Shown: in pieces, positions 57,747 through 64,000 of the stretch
How the letters are laid out: each line of letters starts with the position of its first letter
Numbering within the stretch: position 1 is the stretch's first letter
DNA from: PFL42 sp963789825
GTDB taxonomy: Bacteria > Chloroflexota > Anaerolineae > Anaerolineales > E44-bin32
DNA: 64,000 nucleotides
Reading direction: 5' to 3'
Assembly (NCBI GenBank): GCA_963789825.1
Contig: CAWBME010000007.1
Location: 310,001 to 374,000 of the forward strand
Program-made: the position numbers and the translations under genes
The notes under the pieces: generated by a model
What the model saw: only the letters and a program-made list of their open reading frames with translations
What the model was told of the DNA's origin: nothing
Databases searched by the model: none

Positions 57747-58365
57747 TCAGCCACACTCATAGGTCCCCGCCAGCTCCGCCTTGGCCAGGATATGCCCCTC
57801 TGCGGCAGCCGCCAGGTCTTCGGCGGTCGCTCCAGGCGGGAGCCCCAGCTCGGAGTCCAACGCATACAGAGTGAACACGTAGCGGTGTCTGCCGGTGGGC
57901 GGGCAAGGCCCACCATACTCGCGCTTGCCCCAGGTGTTGCTCCCCAGACGACCCCCGGCCGGGAGCTCACTCCGCAGCCCAGCGGGCAAGCCGCCCAGCT
58001 CCGCCGGGAGATCGTAGGCAACCCAGTGCACCCAATGGCCGGCATCCGGGTCATCGAAGACCAGCGCCAGGGCTGCCGTTCCCTGTGGCACGTTTTCCCA
58101 CGCCAGCTCCGGCGAGGTGTTCTCCCCGTCGCAGGTGTGAACCGGCGGGATCTCGCCTCCCGCTTCAAAGGCCGGGCTGCGCAGCACCATCGGCAGCGCA
58201 GGGGCGGGCTCGAGCGTTGGCGGCCACGACCGGCTGCGCTGCGGCCAGGGTGGAGGTGCTGGTGGGGAGCAGCCCCGAGTCGATGGTTGGCTCATTCGGC
58301 ACGCTTGGCGCAGCGCAACCGGCGATCAGGCCTGCCACCAAGGCCCACACCATCCATCGTCGCAT
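57747..58365 (-). CDS. YbhB/YbcL-type (PEBP-like) lipoprotein, frame break near 58238
   Basis: Starts MRRWMVWALVAGLIAGCAAPS, a lipoprotein signal with lipobox (IAGC). After AAAQPVVA one extra base shifts the frame to PTLEPAPALPMVLRSPAFEAGG, the start of the phosphatidylethanolamine-binding-like domain. The ligand pocket shows VFDDPDAGHWVHWVAYDL and PPTGRHRYVFTLYALD. Corrected length is about 205 residues. Function of bacterial members is mostly unknown. Confidence 0.85.
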
Positions 58366-58404
58366 GCGACCCTCCTGTTCTCGCCCACTTCGGAACGGCG
58401 AAGC

Positions 58405-58824
58405 TCACTCCCCGATGATCTTGACCAGCACTCGCTTCCGGCGTCGACCGTCGAACTCGCCGTAGAAGATCTGCTCCCAGGGGCCGAAGTCAAGCCTGCC
58501 CTGCGTGACCGCCACCACGACCTCCCGGCCCATCACCTGCCGCTTCAGGTGAGCGTCGGCGTTGTCCTCGCCGGTGCGGTTGTGCCAGTAGTTCGACACC
58601 GGCTCGTGGGGGGCGAGCGTCTCCAGCCAGGCCTCGTAGTCGTGGTGCAGGCCCGACTCGTCGTCGTTGATGAACACCGAGGCGGTGATGTGCATGGCAT
58701 TGACCAGGACCAGCCCCTCCTTCACCTGGCTCTCGGCCAAGGCGGCCTCCACTTCGGGTGTGATGTTGACGAAGCCGCGTCGCTGCGGCAGCGAGAACCA
58801 TAGTTCCTTGCGATAGCTGCGCAC
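58405..58824 (-). CDS. YjbQ-family protein (secondary thiamine-phosphate synthase-like)
   Basis: A 139-residue cytosolic protein, MRSYRKELWFSLPQRRGFVNIT. Conserved histidine and acidic blocks are NAMHITASVFINDDESG, HHDYEAWLETL, HNRTGEDNADAHLKRQVMG and LDFGPWEQIFYGEFDG. The family shows weak thiamine-phosphate synthase activity, but its main role is not settled. It stands alone between the PEBP-like gene and a gene-poor stretch. Confidence 0.9.
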   Translation of the reverse strand: MRSYRKELWFSLPQRRGFVNITPEVEAALAESQVKEGLVLVNAMHITASVFINDDESGLHHDYEAWLETLAPHEPVSNYWHNRTGEDNADAHLKRQVMGREVVVAVTQGRLDFGPWEQIFYGEFDGRRRKRVLVKIIGE

Positions 58825-59265
58825 GTCACCTCTCCGTTCCTTCGGGTCTTACTCCCACCGCGAACCGCAAGGGAGGCAGCAGGACCGCGGGGGCTCAGGT
58901 CAGCAGCCCTGGCAGTTCGGTGCTTGTGAAGTAAGCTCTCCCACCCACAGGCCCACGCCTGCGGCGGTAGCGGTCGTTCTCCGGCTCGCGCCCGTTGCGT
59001 ACGAAGAGCTCGACGCCAAGGCGGATTCCCCGCTGGCTGGCCGGAAGCGTGACGGCCAGCTTGCGGGCCGGAGCCCATCGTACGCATGCACTGCGCAGGT
59101 CGCAGTGACCAGCTCGAACCCCCGCCGCAGAATGCATCGGCGATCGAGGCGCGGCCAGAGCAGGCTGACCGGCACGACGACCAGCGTCAGACTGATCCCG
59201 GCTGCGACGGTCATGGCCCGGCCCAGGATCCAGCCAACGGCTGCAGTTCGAGTCGGATGAGGCGT
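58825..59265. other. Interval without a convincing gene
   Basis: About 440 bases. On the minus strand a frame from 59214 (MTVAAGISLTLVVVPVSLLW, one hydrophobic helix) could join a second frame ending at 58895 (RKLAVTLPASQRGIRLGVEL). The required shift is one missing base or two extra, unlike the other breaks in this window, and no domain is recognised, so I do not call a gene. Confidence 0.35.
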
Positions 59266-59985
59266 TCACTGGGCGAGGAGCGCAAGGTAGCGAGGGTCAT
59301 CGCGCAGCGAGGCGAGGTCCGGGTCCTGCTTCGACCAGTCGGCGAGGTCCGGCCGCAGCCTGAGCCCTTCGGCCAGCCACTCCAGCGCCCGATCCCGTTC
59401 ACCCTGCAGGGCGTAGGCGCAGGCCAGGTTGTAGCGGCCGACGCCGAGCCACGCCTGGCTGGGACTCACTGCGTCGAGGAAGAGGAGCATGCGCTCCTGG
59501 AGGCGCAGTGCCTCCTGCGGCATGCCGAGCTGCTGGTAGATCAGCGCATAGTGAAATACCGGATGCATCACCGCCGAGCCGAGCAGGCGACGCCAGAGCG
59601 GCTCACCCTTGAGCCAGGGGAAGAGGTTCAGGTCCTCCAGCGCCTGCGCACTGAAGCGCTGGACCGCCAGCATCGTCCGCCGATGGGCGTGGGCCAGGAA
59701 CGCTTCGGCCTGATCCCAGCTCAGCCGGCGGCTGCTGGCGTAGATCGACCGATTGACGGCGTCGGTCTCCTCCGGCCCAGGGTCCTGCGGTCCGAACGCC
59801 GGGTCCTCCATGGCCTGGATGAAGATCAGCTTCCAGACCGCCAGATGGATCAGGTTGTCCCGCGCCGACCAGGATTCGGCGGAGCCTTTCGCCAAGCGTG
59901 TCTCGGGCGGGATCCTGCCCATCAGGCGCAGTTCCTCCTGACGGCCGAACGCCAGCGCCCCTCCAACATCGTCCAGGATCGACAT
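59266..59985 (-). CDS. ClbS/DinB-like four-helix protein with a TPR-like tail
   Basis: A 239-residue protein, MSILDDVGGALAFGRQEELRLMG. Residues 1-170 look like a DinB/ClbS (DfsB) four-helix bundle, with WSARDNLIHLAVWKLIF and the later histidines FLAHAHRRT and MHPVFHYALIYQQLG in metal-ligand-like positions. The last 60 residues (YNLACAYALQGERDRALEWLAEGL) form a TPR-like unit. The start follows GGAGG; a long upstream in-frame extension is low complexity. Such fusions are uncommon. The function could be thiol or metal chemistry, but it is unknown. Confidence 0.75.
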   Translation of the reverse strand: MSILDDVGGALAFGRQEELRLMGRIPPETRLAKGSAESWSARDNLIHLAVWKLIFIQAMEDPAFGPQDPGPEETDAVNRSIYASSRRLSWDQAEAFLAHAHRRTMLAVQRFSAQALEDLNLFPWLKGEPLWRRLLGSAVMHPVFHYALIYQQLGMPQEALRLQERMLLFLDAVSPSQAWLGVGRYNLACAYALQGERDRALEWLAEGLRLRPDLADWSKQDPDLASLRDDPRYLALLAQ

Positions 59986-60161
59986 CTTGCCTCCCTGCGC
60001 CTCGTCTGTTCGCGACGACCGCGCCCCGAGCAGGCCTCCCCACAGTATGCCATGTCGCGCAGAGCGCTGCCACCGGCGTCCCTGGCGAGGGCTTCGGGCC
60101 CGTGCTTGGGTGCATTCCCCGTGTCGGGGCTTCCCGGAGACTCCGGCGGCGTCTGCGCGCC

Positions 60162-60611
60162 TTACCCGGCGCCTGGGCCGGAGCGGGAGAAGGCCTTGCG
60201 GGTCGCCAGGAGCGGGATGCCGGCCAGGACGAAGATCAGCACGTTCAGCCCGACGTTGAAGGCGACGCCGTGGCGCAGCGAGGCGGCGGTGTCGAGCACG
60301 AACCACAGCGAGAGGCTGACGGCGATCGCCGGCCACACCCATGGCTGCCTGGAGCGAAACGGCCCGCGCACCACGAGGGCGAGCAGCAGCCCCCACCCGG
60401 CGACGGTCGCGCCCCAGGCGCTCAGCACCCAGGACGAATACGCTGCCGCCTGCGGCGGCACGACGCCGGACGGCCAGAAGACCGGATCGATTTGCGCGTG
60501 GAACGGCTCGAAGAGCGGCGTCTCGACCAGCAGCGCCATCAGCAGGCCGAAGGCCGTGATCCCCCAGGCGACGACGAGCAGCCAGCGCTGCCAGAAGTTG
60601 AAGTGGTTCAC
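60162..60611 (-). CDS. Four-helix membrane protein of unknown function
   Basis: A 149-residue protein with about four membrane helices (WLLVVAWGITAFGLLMALLV, SSWVLSAWGATVAGWGLLLALVV, VWPAIAVSLSLWFVLDTA, VGLNVLIFVLAGIPLLA). I choose a GTG at 60611 (VNHFNFWQRW) with GGGAGGG upstream over the ATG at 60677. Its pattern resembles small DoxX-like or uncharacterised integral proteins, but no family is certain. Confidence 0.65.
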   Translation of the reverse strand: MNHFNFWQRWLLVVAWGITAFGLLMALLVETPLFEPFHAQIDPVFWPSGVVPPQAAAYSSWVLSAWGATVAGWGLLLALVVRGPFRSRQPWVWPAIAVSLSLWFVLDTAASLRHGVAFNVGLNVLIFVLAGIPLLATRKAFSRSGPGAG

Positions 60612-60812
60612 GTTCAGTCCCTCCCCGGGCACGAATCGCCCTCTCGACGGCGTCCGTTCAGCCCAGCCTACACCCACTCAAGGCTCGGTGAAAGCCTCGT
60701 CTGCCTGCAGGGTCTCTCGGGCGACCCACCGCCGGCAGCTGTGCCATGCCACTTGCTCGGCACAACCCGGCGACCCGCGTGCAGCGAGTCAGGAGGTTGC
60801 ATGGCGGGGGAA

Positions 60813-60869
60813 AGCAGATCCCTCCCTCGCTTCCCTTCGCTCCGCTCAGGACAGGCGCTCGGGATGACA
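60813..60869 (-). repeat. GTCATCCCGAG...GGGATCT repeat, inverted and longer copy
   Basis: Reads on the minus strand as TGTCATCCCGAG... to AGGGATCTGCT, with an insert of about 20 bases compared with the two direct copies downstream. Confidence 0.65.
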
Positions 60870-60882
60870 GTCTCCTTTGCCA

Positions 60883-60920
60883 TGTCATCCCGAGGCCGCC
60901 CATTCGCCGAGGGATCTGCT
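60883..60920 (+). repeat. GTCATCCCGAG...GGGATCT repeat, direct copy 1
   Basis: A 38-base unit beginning TGTCATCCCGAGGCCGCC and ending CCGAGGGATCTGCT. It differs from copy 2 at only a few positions. Confidence 0.75.
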
Positions 60921-60969
60921 TGCAGCTTGTGAGGAGGTAGCATGGCGGGGAAGAGCAGATCCTTCGCAT

Positions 60970-61007
60970 TGTCATCCCGAGGCCGCCTTCTCGCCGAGGG
61001 ATCTGCT
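60970..61007 (+). repeat. GTCATCCCGAG...GGGATCT repeat, direct copy 2
   Basis: Same 38-base unit as copy 1, starting 87 bases further on; the flanks (TGCAGCT and AGAGCAGATCC) are also shared in part. Confidence 0.75.
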
Positions 61008-61380
61008 TGCAGCTAGGCACCGGGCAGCGCATCCCCCTACCCCTGCCGCGCTCCGCAGAACGCGGCAGCATGACTCGCCCTGTTGACCTGGACTGTGTTC
61101 CAGGGACCCTGCACGCCTGGAGTTGGCGGCGATCGAAGGGATCGCCAAGCTCCTGACACGAGCCCGCCGTTCCCGGATGCGGGGGCCAACGCCAGGCGGC
61201 GACAGACTCACTCCGGTCCCCGGCGGAGGGTGCGATGGCTCGCCAGCCCAGCGGGGCGTCGGTGAGGAGCAGCGCGAGCAACCCTGGGTCCCGCCGCGAC
61301 ATCCGCCAGAGTTGCGCCTGCCTGGTCACGAGAGGTGTCGGTCGCTGGGAGTCTCCTGTGCCCTGAGCCCTGGCAGGCGA

Positions 61381-61410
61381 TTGACTCGGCCTAAGGGTGC
61401 ATGCTAGAGT
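61381..61410 (+). promoter_or_regulatory. Promoter of the cpaB-cpaE-cpaF operon
   Basis: TTGACT (61381-61386), 18-base spacer, TAGAGT (61405-61410). The leader to cpaB is about 170 bases. Confidence 0.55.
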
Positions 61411-61585
61411 AACGACAGACGTCTTCAGGCTGCGCACCTAGGGGGACAGGCATGCGGCCTTCGGTTCAGACGTTCTTCCCGGGCAACTCATCCCCGCTAC
61501 TGGCTGGACCCAGGTTCGATCGCGTCCTGCGCACCGGGTCCTCAGGGCACGCTTCGTCCGCGCTTTGCAGCGGCCTCCGGCACGC

Positions 61586-62257
61586 ATGAGCAACCGCGCC
61601 CCCATCGCTCCCAGCACCGCTCCTCCCTGGGCGGCCGGCGCACGCCGCCGATCCGGCTACTACGTGATCCTGGCGGCCCTGCTGGCACTGCTGGCGGGGG
61701 CGCTGGTCTTCGCCTATCTGGACTCGCTCCGGCGTGCAGCCCTGCCTGTCCAGCCGGCACTCACCGCTCGCGTGGCAATCCGCCCGGGAACCGTGATCAC
61801 CCAGGACATGGTCGAAGTGCGGCGCTTCCCCTCTGCCCTGCTCCCGCTCGGGAGTCTCGAGCGCCCCTCCCAGGCAGTGGGTCGGACGGCGCAGATCCCG
61901 CTCGAGGCCGGTGAAGTCCTGTTGGCCAGCAAGCTCCAACGCGGGGAGCAGGGCGGACTTGCCCATTTGGTCCCGGAAGGTCAGCGGGCGATGGTCCTTC
62001 CGTCCGGCTGGCTCGCCGGCGCGCCGCCCCCGCTGGCGGCCGGAGATCGGATCGACCTGCTTGCCCTACACCCCCAGGCCGCCTCGGTCGGGGCTGGGCT
62101 CGTCCTCAGCGATGTCGAGATTCTTGGCACAGCAGGCGGCGCCGAGGCGCCAGAACGCGTCTACCTTGCCGTCACGCTGGAGCAGGCCCAAGCCGTTCTC
62201 CAGGCCAGAGCCGGCGGATATCACCTGCTGCTGCTGGCCAGACCCTCGGGTCCCTAG
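61586..62257 (+). CDS. cpaB: CpaB-type Tad/Flp pilus assembly protein
   Basis: A 223-residue protein from MSNRAPIAPSTAPPW. A membrane helix (YYVILAALLALLAGALVFAYL) is followed by a SAF-type domain: LTARVAIRPGTVITQDMVEVRRFP, then GRTAQIPLEAGEVLLASKL. A C-terminal RcpC-like part follows (GDRIDLLALHP). It connects pilus secretin and inner-membrane parts of Tad systems. A TTG seven codons upstream is possible but the ATG is preferred. It is followed two bases later by the cpaE-like gene. Confidence 0.87.
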   Translation: MSNRAPIAPSTAPPWAAGARRRSGYYVILAALLALLAGALVFAYLDSLRRAALPVQPALTARVAIRPGTVITQDMVEVRRFPSALLPLGSLERPSQAVGRTAQIPLEAGEVLLASKLQRGEQGGLAHLVPEGQRAMVLPSGWLAGAPPPLAAGDRIDLLALHPQAASVGAGLVLSDVEILGTAGGAEAPERVYLAVTLEQAQAVLQARAGGYHLLLLARPSGP

Positions 62258-62259
62258 CC

Positions 62260-63014
62260 GTGCCCACGATCCTGGTCACCTCGGCCCGCGGCGGCGCTGG
62301 CGCCTCACTCCTGGCGGCCAACCTGGGCGTCGCCCTGGCAGGAGCTAGCTCTTGCTTGCTGCTTGACCTGCACGGTATTGATGCGATCGATGACCTGCTG
62401 CTCGATCTCGAACCTGCCCACTGCTGGACCGACCTGACGGCGATGCCCAGCATGCCGAACGAAGAGCATCTTGCTCGTGCCAGCTGCCTGCATCCTTCCG
62501 GGCTTCGTCTGCTTGCCGGAGGCAACGGGATGGAGAGTGCGCCGACGCAAGCAGCACGGCTCCTGCAGGCGCTCACGCCTCATGCCGATTGGCTAATTGT
62601 CGACACAGCGAGCGCGTGCGCCGTCGACGGCTTGCTGGACCAGACCGACTTGGTGCTGCTCGTGGTCACAATTGACCCGCCGAGCTTGCGCGCCGCGCGG
62701 CGCTGGTCGCGCCTTCTGCCAACGGCCGCTCGGCGCAAGGCCGCCCTTGTAGTCAACCAGGTGAAGCCCGGGCAACCATTGCTGGCGCAGGGCGCCGGGC
62801 ATGCGCTCGAACTCCCGGTCTGGGCGTGGCTCCCGGCTGACGCAACAGCCATTGGGAGACAGGTCCACTTCGGAGCAGTGGCTGCCCTGGCACGCGGCAG
62901 CCCTTACGGCCGCGCCATCCGCCAGCTCGCCCACCGCTTGCTCGCCTCCCGAGCGCAGCAAGCACGGACGAGCCAGGCGGGGCGGACCGAGGTCAGCGCG
63001 GGCGAGGGAACGGG

Positions 63015-63018
<4 letters not shown>
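62260..63018 (+). CDS. cpaE: CpaE/TadZ-like ParA-family ATPase with degenerate P-loop
   Basis: A 252-residue protein that helps position the Tad pilus machine at the cell pole in other systems. It starts at GTG. The deviant Walker A reads SARGGAGASLLAANLGVAL; both signature lysines of KGGxGK are replaced (R and A), a trait of many CpaE/TadZ proteins. DWLIVDTASACAVD is the Walker B-like strand and LVVNQVKPGQPLL the switch. The receiver domain of Caulobacter CpaE is missing. Its stop overlaps the cpaF start. Confidence 0.83.

Positions 63019-64000
<982 letters not shown>

Larger units (their letters stand above)
60612..61585. other. Gene-free kilobase with dispersed repeats and a promoter
   Basis: About 970 bases between divergent genes, with no conserved reading frame. 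It holds three copies of a GTCATCCCGAG...GAGGGATCT repeat (listed separately), a repeated GAGGAGGT(T/A)GCATGGCGGGG segment near 60790 and 60930, and the cpaB promoter at 61381-61410. Confidence 0.6.

Overview
The window is GC-rich bacterial chromosome, most likely from a member of the Chloroflexota (Anaerolineae-like). This is an inference from four things seen together: a BMP-type nucleoside ABC transporter, a coenzyme F420 synthesis set, a Tad-type pilus start and a Ser/Thr kinase with beta-propeller (PD40-like) repeats. I see no rRNA, tRNA, CRISPR array, transposase or phage gene. The two ends cut through aspS (left) and cpaF (right).

Layout. (1) 1-0.86 kb: 5' part of aspS with its own -10 box and a leader hairpin. 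(2) 0.86-26.3 kb: about 22 genes, all on the minus strand, with overlaps or short gaps, probably read from a promoter near 26.4 kb. They encode three complete molybdenum hydroxylases of the xanthine dehydrogenase family, their maturation factors (XdhC, YqeB, a YqeC-MocA fusion), the aminohydrolase SsnA, a NUDIX hydrolase and a CBS-type pyrophosphatase. Embedded in the run is an F420 block: CofC, CofD, CofE, a nitroreductase, a PPOX protein, an F420:NADP reductase and an LLM oxidoreductase. (3) 26.7-34 kb: a channel-like membrane protein, two secreted or anchored proteins, a hydantoinase and a MetH-activation-domain protein. (4) 34.5-51.2 kb: another minus-strand run, with a good promoter near 51.24 kb. 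Read in the direction of transcription it holds 8-oxoguanine deaminase, adenine deaminase, a GntR regulator, an ATCase-like protein, a YgeW-type carbamoyltransferase, carbamate kinase, a nucleoside ABC transporter, threonine synthase, a glycosyltransferase and an unassigned PLP enzyme. (5) 51.4-60.6 kb: folD, a kinase and small housekeeping or signalling genes. (6) 60.6-61.6 kb: a gene-free stretch with dispersed repeats, then cpaB-cpaE-cpaF.

Taken together, regions 2-4 read as a nucleobase uptake and degradation island. A transporter brings in nucleosides or bases, deaminases convert adenine and oxidised guanine, Mo-hydroxylases oxidise the rings, and hydantoinase opens cyclic products. The YgeW-like carbamoyltransferase and carbamate kinase could then recover ATP from ureido intermediates. 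This resembles the ssnA/hyuA/ygeW/xdh gene set known from anaerobic purine degraders. YgeX, YgeY and YgfK are not seen, and an F420 redox module is added. The assignment is by gene content and is not proven.

Quality note. Many genes carry a frame break. In every case where I could locate the junction, the break is explained by extra bases, nearly always a single one, with an otherwise intact protein on both sides. The breaks are concentrated at 28-34 kb. I read them as insertion-type sequence errors rather than pseudogenes, and annotate such genes as one CDS.
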